Shown: positions 54,139 through 62,558 of the stretch, piece after piece
Numbering within the stretch: the stretch's first letter is position 1
Layout of the letters: each line of letters starts with the position of its first letter
Source: Chitinophagales bacterium
GTDB taxonomy: Bacteria; Bacteroidota; Bacteroidia; Chitinophagales; LD1
Length of the DNA: 64,000 nt
Direction: 5' to 3'
Assembly: GCA_019638515.1 (NCBI GenBank)
Contig: JAHBTS010000001.1
Coordinates: forward strand, 372,001-436,000
Position numbers and translations under genes: made by a program
The notes under the pieces: generated by a model
Databases searched by the model: none
Seen by the model: the letters and a program-made list of their open reading frames with translations, nothing else
What the model was told of the DNA's origin: nothing

Positions 54139-55116
54139 TTAGTGTGCTGCTTTAAATTTTTTAATTTCTTCAATTAGCTTAGGCATTACTTCAAAAGCAT
54201 CGCCTACAATACCGTAGTCTGCTGCTTTAAAGAATGGTGCTTCGGGATCGTTGTTTATTACCACAATTACTTTGCTTTGGTTTACTCCGGCTAAGTGCTG
54301 TATAGCTCCGGAAATGCCAATGGCAAAATATAGGTTGGGGCGAACGGTGATACCTGTTTGCCCAACGTGTTCGTGGTGCGGTCTCCAATCTACATCGGCA
54401 ACAGGGCGAGAGCAAGCTGTGGCTGCTCCTAATTCTGTTGCTAAATTTTCTACCATCCACCAGTTTTCAGGACCTTTTAATCCGCGGCCTCCGCTTACTA
54501 CAATTTCGGCTTCGGTTAATGGTATGGTGCCTGTAACTTTATCTACACCTTTTACTTTAATGCTGAAATCTGCATCGGTAACATTTGGTGTAAATGCTTC
54601 TACGGCTGCGGCTCCTTCTCCTTTAGCAATTGGGAATGAGTTTGGAGTGAGTGCTACTACTTTTTTTGCAGTTGCAATTTGGTAGTTGGCAGCTGCTTTG
54701 CCAGAGAATACATTTTTCTTGGCAGTTAATTTTCCTCCTTCGAAAGTAGGTAATTCTGCTGCTCCTGGTACGTAGCCAGCGCCTGTGCGTACGGCTATGC
54801 GTGGTCCTAAAAGTTTACCGTTTTGGTTAAACGAAAGTACCACTAAATCTGCTCCGGTTTTTTCGGCTGCTTCTGCAGTAGCTTTTGCAAATAGTTTAGA
54901 GTCGAAAGCGTTGAATCTAGCATCGGCTGTGTGGAGTACTTTTTTTACGCCTACTTTTCCGAGTGATGCTGCTTCATCGGCAGATGCTTCGCCTAAAATT
55001 AGTGCTACCGATTCTGTGCCGGTGGTTTCTGCAACTTTAGATGCATAGCTTGCTGCTTCAAGTGATGCTTTTTTTATTTTTCCTTCTGATACTTCTACGA
55101 ATGTTAAGATGGCCAT
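54139..55116 (-). CDS. etfA: Electron transfer flavoprotein alpha subunit
   Basis: 325 residues. The N-terminal domain is of the ETF alpha/beta type. The C-terminal FAD domain has GGRGLKGPENWWMVENLA, then GQTGITVRPNLYFAIGISGA and INNDPEAPFFKAADYGIVGD, all diagnostic. It receives electrons from acyl-CoA dehydrogenases and passes them to the quinone pool. It follows etfB by 61 bases. The thiolase block near 6 kb is a possible but unlinked partner. Confidence 0.97.
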   Translation of the reverse strand: MAILTFVEVSEGKIKKASLEAASYASKVAETTGTESVALILGEASADEAASLGKVGVKKVLHTADARFNAFDSKLFAKATAEAAEKTGADLVVLSFNQNGKLLGPRIAVRTGAGYVPGAAELPTFEGGKLTAKKNVFSGKAAANYQIATAKKVVALTPNSFPIAKGEGAAAVEAFTPNVTDADFSIKVKGVDKVTGTIPLTEAEIVVSGGRGLKGPENWWMVENLATELGAATACSRPVADVDWRPHHEHVGQTGITVRPNLYFAIGISGAIQHLAGVNQSKVIVVINNDPEAPFFKAADYGIVGDAFEVMPKLIEEIKKFKAAH

Positions 55117-55177
55117 CTTTAAAAATTTATTGTATTGAATAATGCTGTTTTTTCTCTTTAGTTTTTTGCTCCTTTAT

Positions 55178-55921
55178 TTAGATTACTTTGGCTTCTTCGT
55201 GGAGTAAACGCACTAATTCTGCCACATTATCCGGGCTTACCATTTTAGCTTGTTTTGCTTTTTCAGGTAATGCAAACGATACAATGTTTGTTCTGTTTTC
55301 AACTGCGGTAGCAGGAACTACTTGTAATGGTTTTGTTCTGGCAGCCATAATTCCTTTCATGTTTGGAATACGTGCTTGTGCCAAATCTTTAGAAGCGCAA
55401 ACTACCAATGGCAATGAGGCTTCTACGGTTTCTGTGCCGCCTTCAATTTCGCGTGTAACGGTGGCGGTGTTTCCGGCAACTTCGAGTTTGCTTGCAAGTG
55501 CTACAGCAGGAAGGTCTAGCAATTCTGCTACCATGCCGCCTACTTGAAAACTGTTGAAATCAATAGTTTCTTTTCCGGTAACAATAAGGTCGAATTTTTC
55601 TGTTTGGGCGTATGCTGCAATTTGTGAAGCTACAAAGAAGGCATCGGTAGGCTCGGCATCTACACGCACAGCGCGGTCGGCACCAATTGCCAAAGCTTTG
55701 CGAATAATTTGCTCGTTGTCTGGTGCGCCTACGTTAATTACTACTACTTCGCTGTCGGCATTTGCTTCTTTTAATTCAATGGCGCGTGTAAGTGCATACC
55801 ATTCATCGGTTGGGTTCATAATGAATGTAACGCCATCGTTGCTGAATTTTGTACTGTTGTCGGTGAAAGCAATTTTGGATGTGGTATCCGGTACTTTCGT
55901 AATTGGAACTAGAATCTTCAT
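55178..55921 (-). CDS. etfB: Electron transfer flavoprotein beta subunit
   Basis: 247 residues. MKILVPITKVPDTTSKI and MNPTDEWYALTRAIELKE are the ETF-beta N-terminus, followed by the AMP-binding region AIGADRAVRVDAEPTDAFFV and the signature TGKETIDFNSFQVGGMVAEL. It forms the heterodimer with EtfA. It is the first gene of the etfBA operon, transcribed from the AT-rich region just upstream. Confidence 0.97.
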   Translation of the reverse strand: MKILVPITKVPDTTSKIAFTDNSTKFSNDGVTFIMNPTDEWYALTRAIELKEANADSEVVVINVGAPDNEQIIRKALAIGADRAVRVDAEPTDAFFVASQIAAYAQTEKFDLIVTGKETIDFNSFQVGGMVAELLDLPAVALASKLEVAGNTATVTREIEGGTETVEASLPLVVCASKDLAQARIPNMKGIMAARTKPLQVVPATAVENRTNIVSFALPEKAKQAKMVSPDNVAELVRLLHEEAKVI

Positions 55922-56301
55922 GTTTATTGAAAATTTGGTTATGTAATTTTTTTAAGTGGTGCGAAAATAACCGAAACCTTATACTATCAAAACGCTAATT
56001 TAATGCAAGTGATTTTTGTTGAAAATCAATGCGGAATGAGTGGGCACAACCCGCTGATATTCATGGTTTGCTGTATAGTTTTGCTCATGTGAAGTTTTGT
56101 GCTAATTTTTTCTAAAAGAAAATTGATTAGGCTGTGAGGCGGCTTTTGGATAAGAGTCATTCTTTTCGGCAATTATGTTCATTTGCGTTAGGGCTGAATG
56201 CCATTTTTGTTTTGCCTTTTTATCGTATTGCCTCAGGTGTATTAGGCGGCTTATCATTTTTGCAAAATACTTATAGACAGTTTCGTGATAGGTCTGCATA
56301 A
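55922..56301. other. Intergenic stretch without supported gene
   Basis: About 380 bases upstream of etfB. A minus-strand frame (56102-56347) with a Lys/Gln-rich, unrecognised 81-residue product runs into the adhesin remnant and is not supported. No RNA gene or terminator was found. Confidence 0.5.
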
Positions 56302-56660
56302 GTTGTTGTTGCAAATTTTGGAGCAGACGATCCTTTAGACGTAACAACTCAAGGTGATTCTGCTATATTCCCCGGTACAATATGGATGATTAATTTTATT
56401 TCAGATTCAATCACCATTCTTGAACCTAATGATTATATAGGTTGCCAAAGTACCTTTAGTTTAATAACTGAATCTGCTTGTGGTAGCTATATTGCTCCAA
56501 GTGGAGCAATATATACAACATCACAAACCGTAATTGATGTTATGCCCAATAGTGCCAATTGTGATAGTATTGTTACTATTGATTTGGGGGTTCATTCAAT
56601 TGATACTTCTGTTACAAGTAGTGGAAACATATTAACCGCAAATGCATCCAATGTTACTTA
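56302..56660 (+). pseudogene. Adhesin/T9SS-cargo gene fragment without start
   Basis: The open frame follows a TAA and reads VVVANFGADDPLDVTTQGD, then ITESACGSYIAPSGAIYTTS, VIDVMPNSANCDSIVTIDLG and GNILTANASNVTYP. The ACGSY.APSG and NCDSIVTIDL motifs are typical of repeat regions in large secreted Bacteroidota proteins with type IX sorting domains. There is no start codon or signal peptide at its beginning. Recognisable homology stops at the boundary with the convergent M16 gene, after which the frame is merely antisense to that gene. It is best read as a remnant left by deletion or rearrangement. Confidence 0.65.
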
Positions 56661-57935
56661 TCCCACACTTTCTTTATACATGTCATCGAAGTTTAGATAC
56701 TGCTGCGATACTTGTAAGATATCTTCGGCAGTTGTGTTACGCACGGTTTTAAGCAAGTGGTGAATATGTGTAGCATCTTGCTCGTGCAGCAGCAGACCTT
56801 TGAGTGTTTCAGAAAAGCGGATGGCTCCATCTACTCCTCTTAAAATTCTGCCACTCATGTAGTTTTTTACGGTTTCTAATTCTTCATCATCTACCGGTTC
56901 GTTTCGCATAATGTTTACTTCTTTTTCTATTTCATGTAGTGTTGCCAAACGAACTTCTTTGCCTACTTCGCTGGAGATATCTAGGTAAGAACCGTGCGGA
57001 TATGAAATAAGAGAAGAATGAATGCCGTAGGTATATCCTTTTTCTTCGCGAATATTAGCCATGAGGTGCGATCCGAAATAGCCGCCAAAAATGGTGTTGG
57101 CTACCATGAAGCGAATAAAATCAGGATGCTTTTTATGTAGAGAAATATTACCCACTTGAATGGCGCTTTGCACACTTTCTGCTTTTTCGAGGTGGATGGT
57201 TTTTTGCACGCTGCTCTCAATCTTATATGTTTTTTCTTGGGCGGGTGTTCCCTTCCAATTGTTTTGTCCGAAAATGCGGTTTATATCTTCAAGCATGGCT
57301 TGGCTGTAATTGCCCGCCAGCATCATAAAGCAATTAGATGCATTGTAAAATTGTGTTGAGAAATTCTTTAAATCGCTACAAGAAAGCGCATCGAAATCTT
57401 GCATTTGCGTTACTCTTCCGAAAGGATGTTGCGCCCCCCAAACAGCTTGTACAAACTGGCGATTCGATAAAAAATCGTTTTTCTCTAATTCTACTGCAAG
57501 CCTCTGTTTTCGGTTGGAGATAATAGTGTGTAATTCATTTTCAGGAAAAATGCTTTCAGTAAGCACTTCAAACATAGTGGGCAATTGCTGTTGCAGGTGT
57601 TTGCTTAAGCAATAAATGCTCATTGATGCTACTTCTGCGCCTGCGGAGGTGTTAAAGTTAGAACCATAAAAATCAAAGAAGTCGGCCAGTGCTTTTCCAC
57701 TTTTGCTTGTGGTGCCCTCGCGCAACATGCGCGATGTGAAATCGGCAACCAGGTTTTTTTCTTCGAACCATTTGCCGGCTTTAAAAACCAGTTCAAATTT
57801 AACTACATCGCAATTGTCTGAAGGAATGGCATATACTTTAATGCCGTTATCTAAAGTAATATACTCAATAGCGGGCAGCGATACGGTTTCTATTGCACTA
57901 ATAGCAGGTGCTTCTGCACGGTTTATTTCACTCAT
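56658..57935 (-). CDS. M16-family peptidase-like protein, non-catalytic subunit type
   Basis: 425 residues with the M16 (pitrilysin/insulinase) fold. GVYTYG-type substrate motif REEKGYTYGIHSSLISYPHG and DDEELETVKNYMSGRILR are conserved. The zinc site is absent: where active members have HxxEH, this one has DFTSR (65-69). It therefore resembles the non-catalytic partner of heterodimeric M16 pairs. No catalytic M16 gene adjoins it in the window. The C-terminus (LNFDDMYKESVG) ends abruptly where the adhesin fragment begins, so the last residues may have been replaced. Confidence 0.85.
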   Translation of the reverse strand: MSEINRAEAPAISAIETVSLPAIEYITLDNGIKVYAIPSDNCDVVKFELVFKAGKWFEEKNLVADFTSRMLREGTTSKSGKALADFFDFYGSNFNTSAGAEVASMSIYCLSKHLQQQLPTMFEVLTESIFPENELHTIISNRKQRLAVELEKNDFLSNRQFVQAVWGAQHPFGRVTQMQDFDALSCSDLKNFSTQFYNASNCFMMLAGNYSQAMLEDINRIFGQNNWKGTPAQEKTYKIESSVQKTIHLEKAESVQSAIQVGNISLHKKHPDFIRFMVANTIFGGYFGSHLMANIREEKGYTYGIHSSLISYPHGSYLDISSEVGKEVRLATLHEIEKEVNIMRNEPVDDEELETVKNYMSGRILRGVDGAIRFSETLKGLLLHEQDATHIHHLLKTVRNTTAEDILQVSQQYLNFDDMYKESVG

Positions 57936-58298
57936 GGTTGCATTTGTTTTGCAGTGCGAAAATCATTTTTTTAATGAAGAATGGCTGCTAAAAGATTTGA
58001 AGATCGGAGTTGATATGTTGGATGAAAGGCATTTGAGTAAAAAAGCATTTGGTGCAGTGCCGAGTAAGGGCATCTAATAATAAAGACTTGACTAGGTGCA
58101 AATTGGCGGAATGCAGTTTCATAAATTTCTGAATTTCTTTAAATGCTGTTAGAAAAAATGTGCTGAATGTATATGTTTGTCGAATCGTTCTTGGGAGAAA
58201 CTCACCACGACATGCAGGTTCTAAAAATTGCACGAGGCAAAGTGTAAAAGAATTTGTTTTTAGAGTAAGCGTAAGCAAGCTGAATGCCAACTTTTTTT
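57936..58298. other. Intergenic stretch upstream of tRNA-Pro
   Basis: About 360 bases with no convincing gene on either strand. TATGTTTG (58172-58179), a TAnnTTTG match, could be part of the promoter for the tRNA ~120 bases downstream. An oppositely oriented frame across the tRNA is not supported. Confidence 0.5.
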
Positions 58299-58372
58299 CT
58301 GGGTGTGGCGCAGCCTGGTAGCGCACTTGCATGGGGTGCAAGTGGTCGCTGGTTCGAATCCAGTCACCCAGA
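58299..58372 (+). tRNA. tRNA-Pro, anticodon GGG
   Basis: A complete 74-base cloverleaf. Acceptor CTGGGTG / CACCCAG with discriminator A; D arm GCGC-AGCCTGGTA-GCGC. The anticodon arm CTTGC-ATGGGGT-GCAAG has GGG at positions 34-36. T arm GCTGG-TTCGAAT-CCAGT. CCA is not encoded. It decodes CCC and CCU. The type 3 ProS gene in this window would charge it. Confidence 0.95.
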
Positions 58373-58382
58373 CGGTAAGTAC

Positions 58383-58411
58383 GGAAGCCGCTAATGCGGC
58401 TTCCATTTTTT
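58383..58411 (+). terminator. Intrinsic terminator behind tRNA-Pro
   Basis: GGAAGCCGC / GCGGCTTCC forms a perfect 9-pair stem with a TAAT loop, followed by A and six T. It lies 10 bases after the tRNA and only 5 bases before the BatA-domain gene's ATG. Confidence 0.9.
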
Positions 58412-58416
58412 AAAAT

Positions 58417-60468
58417 ATGCAACTGCTGTATCCTTCGTTCTTATGGGCATTTTTGTTGCTGGCAATTCCGGTCATCATCCATCTTTTTCGTTTTAGAAGG
58501 TATAAGACTATTTTTTTTAGTAATGTGCGATTTTTAAAAGCAGTACAGCAAGAAAGCACCTCGCGTAATAGGCTGAAACACTTGTTGGTATTAGCGTGCA
58601 GGTTATTGGCGTGGAGCGCACTCATTATGGCATTTGCCCAGCCTTTTATAGCTGCAAGCAAGGCGCAATCTGCTTCCGGCAAAAACTATATCAGCATTTT
58701 TATAGACAATTCTTTTTCTATGAACCGCCTGAGTGAAAATTTTACGCTGCTCGATAAGGCTAAGCAGTTGGCGGTAGAAATTGCTAAGAATTTTGATGAG
58801 CAAGACCGCTTTCAATTGCTTACCAATAATTTCAGCGGGAGCGAAAATCGTTTATTGAGTAAAGATGAATTATTGGCAGCCATAGATGAGGTTTCATTTT
58901 CATCTTCATCTAAAAGTATAGATGCCATTGCTAAGCGCCAAAGTGAAGTGTTGGCATTAGAGGGTGGCAGTAAAAAAACAGCGTTTTTAATTTCCGATTT
59001 TCAGCAAAGCATGCTTGGTAATGGTGCTTTTCAAGATTCAATGTTTACGTTGAATTTGGTTCCGTTAGAAGCTCCGACATCGTCTAATATAGCCATAGAC
59101 ACCTGCTTTTTTACAGAGCCATTTCAAATGGTAGGAAAAAATATTGCACTTGCCGTAAAGGTGAGAAATTATGGCACAGAGAATGCTGAAAATATCGCAC
59201 TCTCACTTATGTTGAATGGGCAGTTAAAATCTACGATAACATTAAATATTGAGGCTGGAAGTTCGGTGATAGATACAGTTAGTTTTGCGGCCGAAAAAGA
59301 AGGCTGGAATGAAGTTCAGTTGTCGATAGGCGAAGATGCAGTAGCGTTTGATAATACTTTTTATTTGAGTTTTAATGCCGTGGCAACATGGCGTGTATTA
59401 AGCCTGAGCGAATATGAAAGCAATAAGTACATACATGCTGTTTTTGGAAAGAGCCATCAGTTTGTTTTAGAAGAAGCACTTGTGGGCAAGCCCATTACTA
59501 ACATGGAGCAATTTGCACTTGTAGCACTATGCAACGTAAAAGTTATTTCAACGGAGTTGGCTGCGCAGCTAAGCCATTATATTGCAGAAGGCGGAACTGT
59601 AGTGGTGTTTCCTCCATTTGATGCCGAGAAAGATAGTTACAACAAGTTTTTATTGAGCAATGGAGCATTACAAATAGATGGCGTTTCTGAAGCGCCAACC
59701 ACTGCGGCAAACATCAATTTATTGCAGAATATATTTAGAGATGTGTTTGAAAAAACTCCGGAAAATATGCGCTATCCGGCAGTGAATAAGTATGTTGTTT
59801 TTAGCCGTGCTATTTCTACCACCCGTGAAGATATTCTTAAAACCAAAGAGGGCGATTTGTTGGTAGCTCGCTTTACAAATGGCAATGGGAACCTGTATGT
59901 AAGCGCAGTAGCTGCCGATGCGCAGGCAAGCGAGTTGCCAGTAAGTGCAATTTTTGCACCTATGCTTTTTAAAATGGCAGTATTAGGAAATGTAAATACT
60001 TCTTGGGTGTTTACTATTGGAAATCGCACTGCATGTAGCATTGGAGCAGTAGCCGGAAAAGAAAACGTGTTTAAACTGAAAGGGGAAAACACAGAAATTA
60101 TTCCGCAGCAGTTTACGTCAAATAGTACTACGCTTGTTTCGCCCGGAGATGAAATTAAAACCGGAGGGTTCTATAAATTGCTGCAAGCAGGAAATGATAG
60201 CGCGCTTGCAATTTTAGCCGCTAATTACAATAGGGCAGAAAGCAATATGCAGTTTTCAACCACAGCCGACTTAAAGAAAACATATGAATATGCAACCAAT
60301 GTAAACATTCTTTCAGGTGCTTTTACCGCTTCGGGGAAAAAGCTGGCAGATGCAGTACATGCAAAGCCACTATGGCGCTATTTTTTATTGGCAGCATTGT
60401 TCTTTTTGTTAATAGAAACCTTGCTTTTGCGCTTTTGGAAAACAGAACAATTTGCTAAAGCCACCTAA
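58417..60468 (+). CDS. BatA-domain membrane protein with von Willebrand-like region
   Basis: 683 residues. The N-terminal BatA domain (LLYPSFLWAFLLLAIPVIIH, then FRRYKTIFFSNVRFLKAVQQ) has two helices (to ~75). A vWA-like domain follows, with a metal-site-like ISIFIDNSFSMNRL (D-x-S-x-S) near residue 90. A CARDB-like region (~220-310) and a C-terminal helix (~652-670) complete it. Such proteins are linked to MoxR ATPases and aerotolerance loci; here no moxR is adjacent. The start lies just after a tRNA terminator. Confidence 0.88.
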   Translation: MQLLYPSFLWAFLLLAIPVIIHLFRFRRYKTIFFSNVRFLKAVQQESTSRNRLKHLLVLACRLLAWSALIMAFAQPFIAASKAQSASGKNYISIFIDNSFSMNRLSENFTLLDKAKQLAVEIAKNFDEQDRFQLLTNNFSGSENRLLSKDELLAAIDEVSFSSSSKSIDAIAKRQSEVLALEGGSKKTAFLISDFQQSMLGNGAFQDSMFTLNLVPLEAPTSSNIAIDTCFFTEPFQMVGKNIALAVKVRNYGTENAENIALSLMLNGQLKSTITLNIEAGSSVIDTVSFAAEKEGWNEVQLSIGEDAVAFDNTFYLSFNAVATWRVLSLSEYESNKYIHAVFGKSHQFVLEEALVGKPITNMEQFALVALCNVKVISTELAAQLSHYIAEGGTVVVFPPFDAEKDSYNKFLLSNGALQIDGVSEAPTTAANINLLQNIFRDVFEKTPENMRYPAVNKYVVFSRAISTTREDILKTKEGDLLVARFTNGNGNLYVSAVAADAQASELPVSAIFAPMLFKMAVLGNVNTSWVFTIGNRTACSIGAVAGKENVFKLKGENTEIIPQQFTSNSTTLVSPGDEIKTGGFYKLLQAGNDSALAILAANYNRAESNMQFSTTADLKKTYEYATNVNILSGAFTASGKKLADAVHAKPLWRYFLLAALFFLLIETLLLRFWKTEQFAKAT

Positions 60469-60481
60469 ACCTTTATTTTTG
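60451..60481 (+). promoter_or_regulatory. Consensus Bacteroidota promoter of the mlaD-like gene
   Basis: TTTG (60451-60454), 19 bases, then TATTTTTG (60474-60481) is a perfect match to TTTG-N19-TAnnTTTG. It lies at the 3' end of the BatA-domain gene and leaves a leader of about 24 bases before the GTG start downstream. Confidence 0.6.
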
Positions 60482-60508
60482 ATTTAATTCGATTTAATAA
60501 AACTGCCC

Positions 60509-61507
60509 GTGAATAACGCAACCAAAGTCGGCATCTTCAGTGTAATCACCGTTGTCATTTTCATTTTAGGATTTTACTTTTTAAAAGGCGAAAACTTGTT
60601 TATTGCCAAGAATAAATACTATGCTGTTTACGATAAAGTAGATGGATTGTATAAATCAAATCAAGTGGTAGTGAATGGCTACAAGATAGGTTTGGTTTCG
60701 GATATGAAGTACAATCCTTCTAACGGAAAAATTACAGTTGAGTTTACGGTAGATGACGATATTCCACTCCCTGCGGATTCGCGTGCCGTCATTCTTTCAA
60801 CCGATTTTTTGGGCGGAAAAGTATTGGATATTGAGCTTGGGAAATCACCCAAAATATTGGATAATCTCGACACGGTTCAATCTGCATATCAAAGCGATTT
60901 ACTAGGAGGAATTTCTGAAAAACTGAATCCCGTAATGGCAAAAGTAGGCGGTGTATTGGGTGAAATGGAAATTACACTGCGCGAGATAAATTCTATGTTT
61001 AAATCTGGTGAGGATGCCAGTATTCGTGATGCTGTAGCAAATTTGAATAAATCGTTGGCGCACATCGAAAAAATTACCAAAGAGTTTGAAGTGTTGGCCG
61101 CCAATGGAAGTATTCAAAATTCACTTAAAAATATTGAAGGTATTACCGGAAATCTGCAAAAAAGCAATACCGATATTTCTCGACTACTTAAAAATGTTGC
61201 CGAGATAAGCGATTCGGTTGCCGCAGCAGATTTAAAAGGAACTATTTTAAATGCCCGCAACGCCATTGCTGAATTGCAAGGCATTGTTGGCGATATAAAC
61301 AACGGCAAAGGAACCGTTGGTAAACTTATTAAAGACGATAAGTTATATGCCGATTTGGATTCTACCGTAAAGAGTTTAGATGTATTGCTAAAGGATGTAA
61401 AAGCCAATCCGTATCGCTATGTTAATGTATCGCTCTTTGGCGGCAAAAAACGCGATGATGCTTATTTAAAGAAGCAAGAAAAAAAGGCCGCTAAAGCCAA
61501 AAAATAA
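60509..61507 (+). CDS. MlaD/MCE-domain protein
   Basis: 332 residues starting at GTG. One N-terminal helix (VGIFSVITVVIFILGFYFL), then the MCE domain (~36-118): YDKVDGLYKSNQVVVNGYKIG and STDFLGGKVLDIELG. A long helical region follows (~130-290), and the tail is Lys-rich. MCE proteins form periplasmic rings that carry lipids between membranes with an MlaE/MlaF transporter; those genes are not here. Confidence 0.92.
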   Translation: MNNATKVGIFSVITVVIFILGFYFLKGENLFIAKNKYYAVYDKVDGLYKSNQVVVNGYKIGLVSDMKYNPSNGKITVEFTVDDDIPLPADSRAVILSTDFLGGKVLDIELGKSPKILDNLDTVQSAYQSDLLGGISEKLNPVMAKVGGVLGEMEITLREINSMFKSGEDASIRDAVANLNKSLAHIEKITKEFEVLAANGSIQNSLKNIEGITGNLQKSNTDISRLLKNVAEISDSVAAADLKGTILNARNAIAELQGIVGDINNGKGTVGKLIKDDKLYADLDSTVKSLDVLLKDVKANPYRYVNVSLFGGKKRDDAYLKKQEKKAAKAKK

Positions 61508-61543
61508 GTAGTCTATTTCCTAAAACCGTGTAGGTTTACAGTT

Positions 61544-62548
61544 ATGATTTTTATTACGGGAGCCACCGGTTTATTGGGTTCACAATTGGTTCGTAATTTA
61601 GTTGGTAGAGGAGAGCAAGTAATAGCACTCAGGCGCAGCACTTCCAGTATGGCGCTATTAGGCGATGCGGCTGCAAAAGTGCACTGGGTAGATGGCGATT
61701 TAAATGATATAGATGCACTAGATACTGCTATGAAGCAAGCCGATAGAGTGTTTCATTGTGCAGCGCTCATTTCATTTTCTAAGAAAGATAGAACCGCACT
61801 CTATAAAACAAATGTAGAAGGCACAGCCAACGTTATGAATGCAGCCTTAACCAATGGCGTGAAAAAGGTAGTACACGTAAGTTCTGTAGCTGCGTTTGGA
61901 TTTCATACACCGGAAAAAACAATTACAGAAAAATCTGATTATAGCGAAAGCGAAGGTGTGGCACATTATTTTAGAAGCAAACATTTTGGCGAGCGCGAAG
62001 CATGGCGGGCACAGGCCGAAGGACTGAATGTGGTAGTGGCAAATCCATCCACTATTTTGGGTGGTGGATGGTGGCACATGGAGCCAAACAGTATCTTTCT
62101 TCAACTCAAAAAAGGTTTGCCGTTTTATTCGGCTGGCTCAAATGGATTTGTAGATGTGCGCGATGCTGCCAAAGCATTGGAAATTTTAATGGATGAAGCT
62201 GCTAACGGAACTCAATACATTATTAGTGCCGAAAATCTTTCGTTTAAAACATTGATGGAAAAAGTTGCTGAAGCAATGCAGGTAACACCACCTCCTTTCT
62301 GCTTGGGTTCGGTAATAGCCAATGCAGTTATATTGTTTTCAGGAATTGCTTCGGTAGTTTTTAATAAAAAACCGCTGCTTACGGCAGAGAAATATTTGAT
62401 AGCCTCCACTAACTTTAAGTATAGCAATGCACGGTTTACAGAGGCGTTTTCATTTCGCTTCAGACCAATTGAAGACACCATTAAAGATACGGCAACCGCC
62501 TTTAATACCAGTACGCAGCAGGGTTTACGTTTTGCCGTGTTGGCATAA
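61544..62548 (+). CDS. Extended SDR, NAD(P)-dependent epimerase/dehydratase family
   Basis: 334 residues. The Rossmann motif is ITGATGLLGSQLVRNL at the N-terminus. HVSSVAAFG supplies the catalytic Ser. The usual YxxxK appears as HYFRSKHFGE (Y-F-R-S-K), and NPSTILGGG follows. It resembles 3-beta-HSD/dihydroflavonol-reductase-like extended SDRs. Substrate is unknown. It follows the MCE gene by 36 bases and converges on the flippase-like gene. Confidence 0.88.
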   Translation: MIFITGATGLLGSQLVRNLVGRGEQVIALRRSTSSMALLGDAAAKVHWVDGDLNDIDALDTAMKQADRVFHCAALISFSKKDRTALYKTNVEGTANVMNAALTNGVKKVVHVSSVAAFGFHTPEKTITEKSDYSESEGVAHYFRSKHFGEREAWRAQAEGLNVVVANPSTILGGGWWHMEPNSIFLQLKKGLPFYSAGSNGFVDVRDAAKALEILMDEAANGTQYIISAENLSFKTLMEKVAEAMQVTPPPFCLGSVIANAVILFSGIASVVFNKKPLLTAEKYLIASTNFKYSNARFTEAFSFRFRPIEDTIKDTATAFNTSTQQGLRFAVLA

Positions 62549-62558
62549 TTGGTTTAAG

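Noticed and set aside
56102..56347. Minus-strand 81-codon gene
   Set aside because: It runs into the adhesin fragment in antisense, matches no family I know, and lacks start-site support.
57988..58422. Minus-strand 144-codon gene
   Set aside because: It reads through the complement of tRNA-Pro and its terminator, so it is an antisense artefact.
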